Positions 1-6,362 of a stretch of 7,352 nucleotides of DNA are shown in pieces. The notes under the pieces were generated by a model. That model was not told the origin of the DNA. It did no database searches and saw only the letters and a list, made by a program, of their open reading frames with translations. The DNA comes from Dialister sp. UBA734 (lineage in GTDB: Bacteria; Bacillota; Negativicutes; Veillonellales; Dialisteraceae). Position 1 is the stretch's first letter, and every line of letters begins with the position of its first letter. The stretch is taken from assembly GCA_002297935.1 (NCBI GenBank), contig DBLC01000124.1, positions 1 through 7,352 of the forward strand. Reading direction: 5' to 3'. Made by a program: the position numbers and the translations under genes.

Positions 1-10
1 GGGTTCTTAG

Positions 11-57
11 GGTTCTCGTGCTTTTGGAAATCTACCAATTTCCTCCGCACCAGAACC
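11..57. repeat. Imperfect long hairpin at the left edge
   Basis: An 11-base arm at 11-21 (GGTTCTCGTGC) pairs with 47-57 (GCACCAGAACC) with a single mismatch. A second arm inside it, GGAAAT at 26-31, pairs with ATTTCC at 38-43. The outer right arm runs into the first CAGAACC of the 55-bp tandem array, so the hairpin may be the boundary of that array. No U-run follows on either strand, so a terminator role is not supported. The window starts ten bases before it, so its context is cut off. Confidence 0.5.
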
Positions 58-224
58 TTTGCATACACATAGTATCTCTATGTGCCTCTAACCATACCAT
101 CGCTGCAGAACCTTATGATGTACATTTCATCTCTATGTTACACTGACCGTGCCATCCCTACAGAACCTTGAAATACACGTTTCGTCACTATGTGTGGCTG
201 ACCATGTCACTGCTACAGAACCTT
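51..224. repeat. Degenerate 55-bp tandem repeat, three units plus a partial fourth
   Basis: CAGAACCTT recurs at 51, 106 and 161, and again as CAGAACCTT at 216, giving an exact 55-bp period. Units one and two match at about 39 of 55 positions by hand count. Besides the CAGAACCTT head, a CTCTATGT core in mid-unit and an ACC-rich tail are conserved. In unit one CACATAG (66-72) and CTATGTG (78-84) form a perfect stem, and the same positions are partly complementary in the other units. A short reading frame crosses the array but has no ribosome binding site and no recognisable protein, so I regard the region as non-coding. Function unknown. Confidence 0.75.
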
Positions 225-261
225 TATCGCTATTGCTAAACGCCAATACCAATGGAGGCTC

Positions 262-317
262 ATTCATTCATATCGCTAGTGCGAGCTATCCCCCCTGCCC
301 CCCTTCCAAAGGAAGAG
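262..317 (-). repeat. Dispersed repeat fragment, inverted relative to the copy at 7063-7140
   Basis: Read on the minus strand this stretch has a CTTCC-TTT-GGAAGGGG hairpin followed by CAGGGGGGATAGCTCGC and a CTAGCGATA tail. The same order occurs on the plus strand at 7063-7140 (CCCCTTCC-GCT-GGAAGGGG, later CAGGGGATAGCTCGCTCTAGC). The distal copy has about 27 extra bases between the two blocks. It is a non-coding repeat of unknown function, probably part of the same family as the repeats at 363-468 and 7271-7352. Confidence 0.6.
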
Positions 318-362
318 GGTTATTCACTAGAGATTCTTTCTTTTGCGATATGTATTCAATGG

Positions 363-468
363 TATCGCTAGGAGCGGGTATCACCAAATACGCGTGATAT
401 GTTCATAGCAAAGTATACCGCTTGCGCTGCCCCCTCAGCCTTCGGCAGCTCCCCCCGACAGGGGAGCC
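363..468 (+). repeat. Dispersed intergenic repeat, copy R1 (TATCGCTAGGAGCGGG ... CCTTCGG hairpins)
   Basis: This repeat starts TATCGCTAGGAGCGGGTA, passes through a GTATACCGC block at 413-421 and ends in GC-rich hairpins: GCC-TTCG-GGC type at about 437-447 and CTCCCC/GGGGAG at about 449-466. Its first 82 bases align without gaps to 7271-7352 with 12 mismatches by hand count (about 85%). A third, rearranged copy lies at 6867-7008. The C-rich hairpin tail looks like the high-copy intergenic repeats common in gut Firmicutes, which is resemblance only. No gene is seen here. Confidence 0.7.
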
Positions 469-512
469 AAGACGCTAGTGCTTCTACGGGCAGAGTCATA
501 TTTCCCAAGGCC

Positions 513-582
513 TAGCTACTAATCCCTAGCTACCAGTCACCAGTCACTAGTCACCAGTCACTAGTCACCAGTCACTAGTCAC
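513..582 (-). repeat. Ten-unit heptad tandem repeat overlapping the murD stop codon
   Basis: On the minus strand the sequence is a run of ten consecutive 7-bp units. The first seven alternate GTGACTA and GTGACTG. The last three are drifted (GTAGCTA, GGGATTA, GTAGCTA). Seen as pairs, it is a 14-bp repeat. The first unit lies inside murD: the final Asp codon and the TAG stop (577-575) are read from GTGACTAG. The same 7-bp period appears in the modules at 1975-2037, 2092-2156 and 3161-3225, but here no GC hairpin follows. Confidence 0.8.
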
Positions 583-1927
583 TCAAACCCTTTACAATCC
601 TCTTGAAATCCATGCCCCGTTCTTCCATATTTCTATACATATCGAAGGAGGAGCAGGCGGGAGAGAGGATCACTATGTCTCCTGGCTGGGCCAGCTGTTG
701 CCCTAGGAGGATCGCTTCTTTCATGTCTTTCACTCGATGGATGGAAGCGACGCCAGCGGCTTTGGCGGCTTGTTCGAACCGTTCGGCCGCAGCGCCCAGG
801 AGAATCAGTTCTTTGGTGTGTTTCTTCACCATCTGCATGAAATCTTCCAAAGGGGTTCCTTTGTCATAGCCACCGGCGATGAGCAGGACCGGCTGGTCGA
901 AGGCTTGCATGCCTTTGATAGCCGCGTCGGTATTGGTGGCTTTAGAGTCGTTGTAGTAGGATACGCCTTTACATTTTCTCACAAATTCGATGCGATTCGG
1001 CAGGGCGGTGAAGGATTTCATGGTGGAAACAATCACGTCCACCGGCACGCCCCCTTCATGGGCCAGGAAAGCCGCTGCCAGCACGTCTTGGTAGTTCTGT
1101 TTCCCTTTGAGCTGCAATTCCTTTGTCTGGCAGAGGCGAATGGTTTCCCCTTTCCGCTTCAGTACCAGCCAATCCCCGTCCAGGTAAGCCCCTTCTTCCA
1201 CTTCGTGTTCCGTGGAGAGCAGGCACACGTGGGTATGGGTTTCGGCTTGTTTCTTAAGAGATGGTGTATAGGGATCTTCTGCATTGAGAAGAATCACATT
1301 GGTTTCATCCATATTTTCAAAAATCCGCGCCTTGGCGGCTACGTAGGCTTCCATAGTGTGGTGCCGTTCCAGATGGTCCGGGGTGATGTTCAGAATCACA
1401 GCGGCTTTCGGATGGAAATGGTTAATAAATTCCAGCTGGAAACTGGAAACTTCCGCGGCAATCCAACCGTCAGCCGGCAGGAGTTCCGCTTCTCTGGCCA
1501 GGGAAATCCCCAAATTGCCTGCTAAGGCGAAAGGTTTCCCAGAGTGTTCCAACATGCTCCCCAGAAGGGTCGTGGTGGTGGTTTTCCCATTGGTGCCGGT
1601 GATGGCCAGGATGCTGGCTTTCGTCACTCCATAGGCCAGTTCCACTTCGCTGATGACCGGAATGGATTTGGCTAAGGCCGCAGAGACCACCGGGTTCTCT
1701 CTCGGAATGACCGGAGAAACCACCACGGTGTCTACGCCGTCCAGTAAGGCTTCTGACTGGGGGCCAAATTGAAATACCGCGCCCTGTTCCGTCAGGGCCG
1801 CTTTTTCTTTTCTGTCCTGGATGGAATCTTTCAAATCAGAAATCAAAACTTCTACGCCGTGACGAAGAAGTACATGGGCTGCCCCCAGACCACTGATGCC
1901 AGCGCCAAGGATTAATACTTTTTTCAA
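575..1927 (-). CDS. murD: UDP-N-acetylmuramoyl-L-alanine--D-glutamate ligase (MurD)
   Basis: MurD is a cytoplasmic ligase that uses ATP to add D-glutamate to UDP-MurNAc-L-Ala, the second amino acid of the stem peptide. The 450-residue protein has the usual family length. Visible motifs are an N-terminal Rossmann-like GAGISGLG (8-15) for the UDP-sugar, the ATP loop ITGTNGKTTTT (109-119, Lys115), GNLG (137-140), AEVSSFQLE (158-166), ITPDHLERH (181-189), the expected carbamylated lysine in AAKARIF (Lys199), NDSKATN (326-332) and LSPACSSFD (421-429). The start is TTG at 1927, chosen because AAGGGGG lies 8 nt upstream and MKKVLILGAG is a normal MurD beginning. The TAG stop falls in a heptad repeat, so the extreme C-terminus may be repeat-derived. 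It is the last mur gene here; ftsW, murG and murC do not follow within 574 bases. Confidence 0.97.
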   Translation of the reverse strand: MKKVLILGAGISGLGAAHVLLRHGVEVLISDLKDSIQDRKEKAALTEQGAVFQFGPQSEALLDGVDTVVVSPVIPRENPVVSAALAKSIPVISEVELAYGVTKASILAITGTNGKTTTTTLLGSMLEHSGKPFALAGNLGISLAREAELLPADGWIAAEVSSFQLEFINHFHPKAAVILNITPDHLERHHTMEAYVAAKARIFENMDETNVILLNAEDPYTPSLKKQAETHTHVCLLSTEHEVEEGAYLDGDWLVLKRKGETIRLCQTKELQLKGKQNYQDVLAAAFLAHEGGVPVDVIVSTMKSFTALPNRIEFVRKCKGVSYYNDSKATNTDAAIKGMQAFDQPVLLIAGGYDKGTPLEDFMQMVKKHTKELILLGAAAERFEQAAKAAGVASIHRVKDMKEAILLGQQLAQPGDIVILSPACSSFDMYRNMEERGMDFKRIVKGLSD

Positions 1928-1935
1928 TTGGGATA

Positions 1936-1942
1936 CCCCCTT
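1936..1942 (-). promoter_or_regulatory. Ribosome binding site fixing the murD TTG start
   Basis: AAGGGGG on the minus strand ends 8 nt before TTG at 1927-1925. This spacing and the absence of an upstream in-frame ATG near a better site support TTG as the initiator. I see no convincing -10/-35 pair in the short stretch between this site and the repeat module at 1975. Confidence 0.65.
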
Positions 1943-1974
1943 ATGTTAGCGGTTAAATCGCTTGTTATGAAATA

Positions 1975-2037
1975 GTGCGTAATGCGTAGAGCGAAATGCG
2001 TAATGAAGGTGGCGGCGCACAATTCATAAAGCGCCGC
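1975..2037 (+). repeat. Heptad-hairpin module, copy 1
   Basis: Five 7-bp units run from 1975 to 2009 (GTGCGTA, ATGCGTA and drifted forms), then two bases, then a hairpin with perfect 7-base arms GCGGCGC (2012-2018) and GCGCCGC (2031-2037) around a 12-nt AT-rich loop. The same order and the same two-base spacer occur at 2092-2156 and 3161-3225. It lies in the mraY-murD gap facing copy 2 in opposite orientation. On the murD transcript it would be the strongest structure just upstream of the gene, though too far to cover the ribosome binding site. Confidence 0.7.
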
Positions 2038-2054
2038 AAAATTATAAGATTTGT

Positions 2055-2074
2055 GTGACTGGTCTACCAGTCAC
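2055..2074. repeat. Near-perfect palindrome between two inverted heptad-hairpin modules
   Basis: GTGACTGGT (2055-2063) and ACCAGTCAC (2066-2074) are perfect 9-base complements around CT. The arm carries the GTGACTG heptad seen after murD. On either strand it could form a tight hairpin or an operator-like dyad. A second small dyad overlaps it, CCAATA (2074-2079) with TATTGG (2088-2093). On the minus strand the U-rich stretch lies before this hairpin rather than after it, so I do not call it a terminator. Confidence 0.55.
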
Positions 2075-2091
2075 CAATAAAAAGGGGTATT

Positions 2092-2156
2092 GGGGCGCCC
2101 TGTAAATTTGATGCGCCCCTTCCACCACTACGCACTCCTCACCACGCACTACGCAC
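2092..2156 (-). repeat. Heptad-hairpin module, copy 2
   Basis: Read on the minus strand, five 7-bp units run from 2156 to 2122 (GTGCGTA, GTGCGTG, GTGAGGA and others), then two bases, then arms GGGGCGC (2119-2113) and GCGCCCC (2098-2092) around a 14-nt loop. Compared with copy 1, the second base pair of the stem has changed from C-G to G-C on both sides, a compensatory change that keeps the hairpin. It begins about nine bases after the mraY stop, so it would be in the 3' part of an mraY transcript. CCCCUUUUUAUU follows the stem by a few bases, making weak termination possible but not clear. Confidence 0.7.
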
Positions 2157-2164
2157 TCAAAAAA

Positions 2165-3130
2165 TCACATCGCCCGAATGGCGAAGAACAGAGTCACGCA
2201 GGCGGCGATGCATTCGAAAATCCAGAAGGACCAGACCACCCGCACTTCGCTCCATCCGGAGAGTTCGAAGTGGTGGTGAATCGGGCTCATTTTGAAAACT
2301 CGTTTGCCTGTGGTTTTGAAGGAAATGACTTGGATAATAACCGACAGGGCTTCGATGACAAAGATGAGGCCCAGGAAAACCAGGAGAAGTTCGGTCCGGG
2401 TCATGACGGAAATCCCTGCAATGGCACCGCCCAGGGCCAGGGAACCGGTGTCCCCCATGAAGACTTTCGCCGGGTGGTAGTTGAAGAACAGGAAGCCAAT
2501 GCAGCTGCCGGCCAGGATGATGATGAAATACCCCAGGTCGTTAAAGCCTGTCATATAGCAATAGGCCGCATAGGCCGCAAAGGCGATGACGCAGCAGCCA
2601 GAGGCCAGGCCATCCAGGCCGTCGGTCAGGTTGACCGCATTGGATGCCCCCACGATAACCAGCACCACGAAGGGATAATAGAACCATCCGATGGAAATAT
2701 CCATCTGTGTGAATGGAATGGCAATCGAATAAGGAAGATGCAGGGTATCCACCACGCCCCAGCAGAAGAGCACTGCCAGGATGATCTGGCCCAGCATTTT
2801 CTGCTTCGCTGTGAGCCCCAGATTTCTTTTCTTTTCTGCTTTGATGAAATCATCGAGGAAGCCCAAAAGCCCATGGCCTAAGGTCAGAAATAGGAGCCAC
2901 AGCACAGAAGGATCTACCACTTGGTTGCACAGCACCACAATCACCAGCGCAGCCAGCATGAAGAGCCCGCCCATGGTGGGTGTGCCGCTTTTCGCCCGAT
3001 GGGACTTCGGCCCCTCGGCACGAATGGACTGCCGGGCTTTCAGCTTTTTCAAAAGCGGTATGCCTACCAGCCCTGCCAATACGGTCACAACCGCTGCTTC
3101 TATAAGATATATAAAATAATTTGTTTCCAT
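2165..3130 (-). CDS. mraY: Phospho-N-acetylmuramoyl-pentapeptide transferase (MraY)
   Basis: MraY is an integral membrane enzyme that transfers phospho-MurNAc-pentapeptide from UDP to undecaprenyl phosphate, making lipid I. The 321-residue length matches Gram-positive MraY. Hydrophobic spans alternate with short loops throughout, consistent with about ten membrane segments. Family motifs are all present: KSGTPTMGG (47-55), LGFLDDFIK (89-97, Asp93/Asp94), NAVNLTDGLDGLA (164-176), FMGDTGSLALGG (224-235, Asp227) and the histidine motif SPIHHHFE (282-289). The ATG at 3130 gives a normal N-terminus but has only a poor ribosome site. AGAAGGGAAG lies about 13 nt upstream, longer than ideal. It is separated from murF by 325 bases of repeats and from murD by 237, unlike the tight spacing typical of this cluster, so it may need its own promoter. 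Confidence 0.97.
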   Translation of the reverse strand: METNYFIYLIEAAVVTVLAGLVGIPLLKKLKARQSIRAEGPKSHRAKSGTPTMGGLFMLAALVIVVLCNQVVDPSVLWLLFLTLGHGLLGFLDDFIKAEKKRNLGLTAKQKMLGQIILAVLFCWGVVDTLHLPYSIAIPFTQMDISIGWFYYPFVVLVIVGASNAVNLTDGLDGLASGCCVIAFAAYAAYCYMTGFNDLGYFIIILAGSCIGFLFFNYHPAKVFMGDTGSLALGGAIAGISVMTRTELLLVFLGLIFVIEALSVIIQVISFKTTGKRVFKMSPIHHHFELSGWSEVRVVWSFWIFECIAACVTLFFAIRAM

Positions 3131-3160
3131 TCTTTTTCAAAAACTTCCCTTCTATAAATA

Positions 3161-3225
3161 GTGAGGAGTGAGAAATTAGGAGTGAGGAGTGGATGTAGCG
3201 GCGCGTCAGATTTTAGAAGCGCCAC
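3161..3225 (+). repeat. Heptad-hairpin module, copy 3
   Basis: Five 7-bp units fill 3161-3195 (GTGAGGA, GTGAGAA, ATTAGGA, GTGAGGA, GTGGATG), then two bases, then GCGGCGC (3198-3204) and a 14-nt loop before GCGCCAC (3219-3225). Five pairs of the stem are perfect and the outer two are weakened. The loop, with a TCAGATTTTA core, resembles the copy 2 loop. It lies 30 bases upstream of the mraY start, so it would be in the mraY leader, next to terminal-inverted-repeat element A. Confidence 0.65.
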
Positions 3226-3241
3226 AGAATACATATATAAG

Positions 3242-3420
3242 GGTTATTATTCTGCTGACTTGCTATATTTCACATCCAGAAGATACGGCTTGTCAAAGGG
3301 TTAAAAGGGGTAAAAGGGTTATGAAACTAAGGTCATCCCATAACCCTGTATAACCTTTATAACCTGATGCATACGATATAACCCATTTGTTAGCATGGAG
3401 TATTCTGTAGAATAATAACC
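3242..3420 (+). mobile_element. MITE-like element A with terminal inverted repeats
   Basis: The element begins GGTTATTATTCTGCTGA (3242-3258) and ends GTAGAATAATAACC (3407-3420), the inverse of its start with small changes. The symmetry continues outward as TATATAAG on the left and CTTTATATA on the right. Inside are a TTAAAAGGGGTA block, a hairpin GGGTTATG/CATAACCC around a 15-nt loop, and several TATAACC words spaced about nine bases. At 179 bp with no reading frame it fits a non-autonomous miniature transposable element, but no transposase is seen and no clean target duplication is visible. It is homologous to element B at 6397-6584 read in reverse. It fills most of the murF-mraY gap. Confidence 0.65.
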
Positions 3421-3455
3421 TTTATATACAGCGGCTCCTGCTAGTGATGATATCG

Positions 3456-4820
3456 CTAGAGAAGCCCCGGTATCTTTTCCATATGCATATAATGGGATCC
3501 CTTAACGAGGACGATGTCGCCTGGCTTGGCCAGGTGGGAGAGTTCTTTTGCGGCTTCTTCGCAGGAGTCGGTTTCGATGACGGTGGTCATGCCGTTTTCT
3601 CTCGCGCCTCTAGCCAGGTGGCGGCACAGGGGGCCTACGGTGATGAGGCCGTCGAAGCCGATGTTAGCGGCTTTTTTACCAGTTTCGTAATGGAGCTGTT
3701 CTTCAAAAGCGCCCAATTCGCCCATGTCCCCCAGGACCAGGTAGTGGTGTTTCCCTGGGAGTTGTTTCAAAGAGCGGAAGGCCATTTCCATGGAGAGCGG
3801 ATTGGCGTTGTAGGAGTCGTCCATGACAGAAATGCCGTGCACGTCCAGGATGGTCTGGCGCTGGCCGATGGGCTGGAAGTCTGCCAAGGCTTTCTGGATT
3901 TTCCGATAATCCACGCCCAGAATGCGGGCCACTGCCGTAGCGGCCAGGGCGTCGTATACGTTGTGGGGCCCTAAGAGGTTCAGTTTGATTTTGTAGGCTT
4001 CGTCAAACATGGCACAGGTGTAGCGGGTCTGGGATTCTTCGTAATGGATGTCCTTCCCCATGACGGTACTGTGTTCTTTGGTACCGTAGGTGATGACTTT
4101 GCCGGCGAAATGATTTCCCATGGCTTTTACATACGGGTCGTCTCCATTAAGGATGGCCATGCCGTCAGCCGGGAGGGCTTCGATGAGCTCGCCTTTGGCT
4201 TTAGCGATGTTGGCCTGGCTGCCCAGGATGCCGATGTGGGAAGTGCCTACGTTGGTCACCACCCCAATGGTGGGGCTGGCGATGCGGCACAGTTCGGCGA
4301 TTTGGCCGAAGCCGCGCATGCCCATTTCTACTACGGTCACTTCTGTTTTTTCTGTCATGGAAAGAAGGGTCATGGAGAGGCCGATTTCGTTATTGAAATT
4401 TTTCTGGGTGGCACACACGTGGAACCGGGTGCTGAGGAGGGCCGTAATCATGTCCTTGGTGGTGGTTTTCCCGTTGGACCCGGTGACGCCGATGACAGGC
4501 ACGTGGAATCGCATGCGATGGAAATGGGCCAGGTCTTCCAGGGCCTGTTTCGTATCGGCTACAAGAAATACGCTCGCCCTGTCAGGAAGGCTATTTCCTG
4601 CTTCTTTATCGGAAATAATGACCGCACCGGCTCCTTTTTCGCAAGCCGTGGTCAAAAAGTGGTGTCCGTCGAAGTTGTCCCCTTTGAGGGCGATAAACAC
4701 GTCCCCGTCCTGGATGGTACGGGTGTCGGTGCTGACGCCGGACACGTAATTGGCTTTGCCCTTCTGCAGGAGCTCGCCCTTGGTGGCTCTGCCAATTTCA
4801 TCTATTGTAAATGAAGCCAT
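3456..4820 (-). CDS. murF: UDP-N-acetylmuramoyl-tripeptide--D-alanyl-D-alanine ligase (MurF)
   Basis: MurF adds the D-Ala-D-Ala dipeptide to UDP-MurNAc-tripeptide in the cytoplasm, using ATP and completing the pentapeptide that MraY uses. From the ATG at 4820 the protein is 454 residues, normal for the family. Counted from the alternative GTG three codons earlier, motifs are GVTGSNGKTTTK (114-125, Lys121), NFNNEIG (144-150), the VVEMGMRG segment (166-173), TNVGTSHIG (192-200), DDSYNANPLSM (337-347), LGDMGELG (366-373) and VKGSHYMHME (442-451). Most MurF proteins have Arg where this has His in KGS(R/H). I prefer ATG at 4820 because AAGGGG lies 8 nt upstream; GTG at 4829 overlaps the murE stop and has no ribosome site. 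The C-terminus is short and the TAG stop lies within a TATCGCTAG word typical of the flanking repeats. Confidence 0.96.
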   Translation of the reverse strand: MASFTIDEIGRATKGELLQKGKANYVSGVSTDTRTIQDGDVFIALKGDNFDGHHFLTTACEKGAGAVIISDKEAGNSLPDRASVFLVADTKQALEDLAHFHRMRFHVPVIGVTGSNGKTTTKDMITALLSTRFHVCATQKNFNNEIGLSMTLLSMTEKTEVTVVEMGMRGFGQIAELCRIASPTIGVVTNVGTSHIGILGSQANIAKAKGELIEALPADGMAILNGDDPYVKAMGNHFAGKVITYGTKEHSTVMGKDIHYEESQTRYTCAMFDEAYKIKLNLLGPHNVYDALAATAVARILGVDYRKIQKALADFQPIGQRQTILDVHGISVMDDSYNANPLSMEMAFRSLKQLPGKHHYLVLGDMGELGAFEEQLHYETGKKAANIGFDGLITVGPLCRHLARGARENGMTTVIETDSCEEAAKELSHLAKPGDIVLVKGSHYMHMEKIPGLL

Positions 4821-4825
4821 ACGTT

Positions 4826-6319
4826 TCACCCCTTCAAGGCTTTTCTTGCTTCTTCTCTATCATCGAAATGAATGGTTCTGTCTTTCAGAATCTGGTAATC
4901 TTCGTGGCCTTTGCCGGCAATGAGAACAATGTCGTCTCCTTCGGCCAGTTCGATGGCTCTCTGGATGGCGGTCCGGCGGTCCACGATGACTTCGTAGTGG
5001 AGAGATGGTTTTTCTTTCTTGATTTCTTCGACCCCAGCAGCCACTTCTTTCACAATGGTGGCAGGATCTTCGGTTCTCGGATTGTCGCTGGTCACGATAG
5101 CGATGTCCGCATTTCGTGCCGCAATGCGTCCCATGATAGGCCGCTTCAGTTTATCTCGGTCGCCGCCGCAGCCAAAGACCACGATGATTCTGCCTTTGGT
5201 GATTTCCTGGGCGGTGGTGAGAATCTTTTCCAATCCGTCCGGGGTGTGGGCATAGTCCACCACCACCGTGAAGGACTGGCCTTCATCAATCAGTTCAAAA
5301 CGGCCCGGCACGCTGTGGAAGGTCTTCATGGCCGCCACAATGGTGTCCATGGAAATTCCTTCGGAGAGCGCTGCCCCGATGGCGCCTAAGGTGTTGTAAA
5401 TATTGAAACGGCCCGCCAGCTTGGTTTCCACCTGGTACACTTTGCCTTCATATTTCACTTTGAAGGCTGAAGATTTTCCGGTGAAATGGCTGTCAAAAGC
5501 GTACAGGTCGGCTTTTTCATCGTTCATGCCATAAGTATGGAGGGCACAAACGTCCTGGTTTACGGCGTCCATCATCACGTGGGCATAGGGATCGTCAATA
5601 TTCACCCAAGCGGCTTTTGGAGATTTCGTGCCTGGGGTGGATACTTTCTGGAATAAAATCGCCTTCGCTTTGGCGTAGTTGTCCATGGTCTTGTGGTAGT
5701 CCAGGTGGTCTTCGGTGAGATTCGTGAACACCGCATTGTCAAACTCGATGCCTTCCACGCGGCCCATGACCAGAGCATGAGAAGAGGCTTCCATGCATAC
5801 ATGGGTCACCTTCGCTTCTGCCATTTCATAGAGCAACCGTTCCAGGTCGATCACGTCAGGGGTCGTGTTGTGGGTGGCCAATTCCTTGTCGCCAATCAGG
5901 GCATGGATGGTACCAATCACGCCGGTCTTGTACCCCACCTGCTGGAGAATATGGGCCACCACGTGGGTGGTGGTGGTTTTCCCATTGGTGCCGGTCAGGG
6001 CAATCATCCGCATCTTGCGGGCTGGGTAATCAAAGAAAAAAGGCACCATATCTTCCATGGCTTTGCGGGTGTCATCAACATACACCACCGCCACGTCAGA
6101 CGGTACTTCGATAGGTCTCGATGCCACAATGGCCTTCGCCCCCTGCTTCACCGCAGAGGAAACGAAATCATGACCGTCCACATGGGCGCCAACGAGACAA
6201 ATAAATAAACTTCCTTCCTGCACCTTCCGGGAATCAGCCGTCACGTCGGTAATCTGGACGTCCGCATTTCCTTCCACCCGGCAAGGGGTCTTCTGTATCA
6301 TGTCTTTTAAGTTTTTCAA
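4826..6319 (-). CDS. murE: UDP-N-acetylmuramoyl-L-alanyl-D-glutamate--meso-2,6-diaminopimelate ligase (MurE)
   Basis: MurE adds the third stem-peptide residue in the cytoplasm using ATP. From TTG at 6319 the protein is 497 residues, normal for MurE. Motifs: substrate domain TADSRKVQEGSLFI (27-40), ATP loop ALTGTNGKTTTTH (107-119, Lys114), NTTPD (151-155), MEASSHAL (176-183), LTEDHLDYH (201-209), the expected carbamylated lysine in YAKAKAILF (Lys219), FGCGGDRDKLKRP (382-394), DNPRTEDP (412-419) and AGKGHEDYQ (468-476). DNPR, with its arginine, is the known signature for meso-diaminopimelate rather than L-lysine specificity. The TTG start is chosen because GAGGTGA ends five bases upstream; a frame open to GTG at 6376 would add 19 unusual residues without a ribosome site. 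murF follows at once. No ftsI/spoVD or ftsL precedes it in about 1 kb. Confidence 0.97.
   Translation of the reverse strand: MKNLKDMIQKTPCRVEGNADVQITDVTADSRKVQEGSLFICLVGAHVDGHDFVSSAVKQGAKAIVASRPIEVPSDVAVVYVDDTRKAMEDMVPFFFDYPARKMRMIALTGTNGKTTTTHVVAHILQQVGYKTGVIGTIHALIGDKELATHNTTPDVIDLERLLYEMAEAKVTHVCMEASSHALVMGRVEGIEFDNAVFTNLTEDHLDYHKTMDNYAKAKAILFQKVSTPGTKSPKAAWVNIDDPYAHVMMDAVNQDVCALHTYGMNDEKADLYAFDSHFTGKSSAFKVKYEGKVYQVETKLAGRFNIYNTLGAIGAALSEGISMDTIVAAMKTFHSVPGRFELIDEGQSFTVVVDYAHTPDGLEKILTTAQEITKGRIIVVFGCGGDRDKLKRPIMGRIAARNADIAIVTSDNPRTEDPATIVKEVAAGVEEIKKEKPSLHYEVIVDRRTAIQRAIELAEGDDIVLIAGKGHEDYQILKDRTIHFDDREEARKALKG
4829..4834 (-). promoter_or_regulatory. murF ribosome binding site inside the end of murE
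   Basis: AAGGGG on the minus strand (4834-4829) is formed by the last Lys-Gly codons of murE and sits 8 nt before ATG at 4820-4818. It decides the start in favour of ATG and suggests that murE and murF are translationally coupled, with five bases between the murE stop and the murF start codon. Confidence 0.7.
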
Positions 6320-6324
6320 AGAAA

Positions 6325-6331
6325 TCACCTC
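6325..6331 (-). promoter_or_regulatory. Ribosome binding site fixing the murE TTG start
   Basis: GAGGTGA on the minus strand (6331-6325) is followed after five bases by TTG at 6319-6317, then AAA AAC TTA. This places the beginning of MurE at MKNLKDMIQK, the usual position relative to the TADSR motif. The GTG within the site itself is in frame but would lack its own ribosome site. Confidence 0.7.
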
Positions 6332-6362
6332 GGTAGGATTTATATGAGCGTTTCGATAGAAA

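Noticed and set aside
51..224. CRISPR array
   Set aside because: The 55-bp units diverge over their whole length, with no constant repeat of 25 or more bases alternating with unique spacers, and no cas gene is present.
149..397. Plus-strand frame of 82 codons over the tandem array and repeats
   Set aside because: No ribosome binding site, no recognisable domain, low-complexity repeat-derived content, and the frame crosses two different repeat types.
415..470. Terminator after murD
   Set aside because: Strong hairpins exist here, but no U-run follows on the minus strand and the hairpins belong to a dispersed repeat.
737..1525. Long plus-strand frame of 262 codons opposite murD
   Set aside because: It lies wholly antisense to a well-supported murD and its composition is that of a shadow frame, with no domain recognised.
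2090..2881. Long plus-strand frame of 263 codons opposite mraY
   Set aside because: Antisense to mraY; it is rich in His, Gln and Asp codons expected from the complement of a membrane protein gene.
4044..4814. Long plus-strand frame of 256 codons opposite murF
   Set aside because: Antisense to murF with no start signals or family resemblance.
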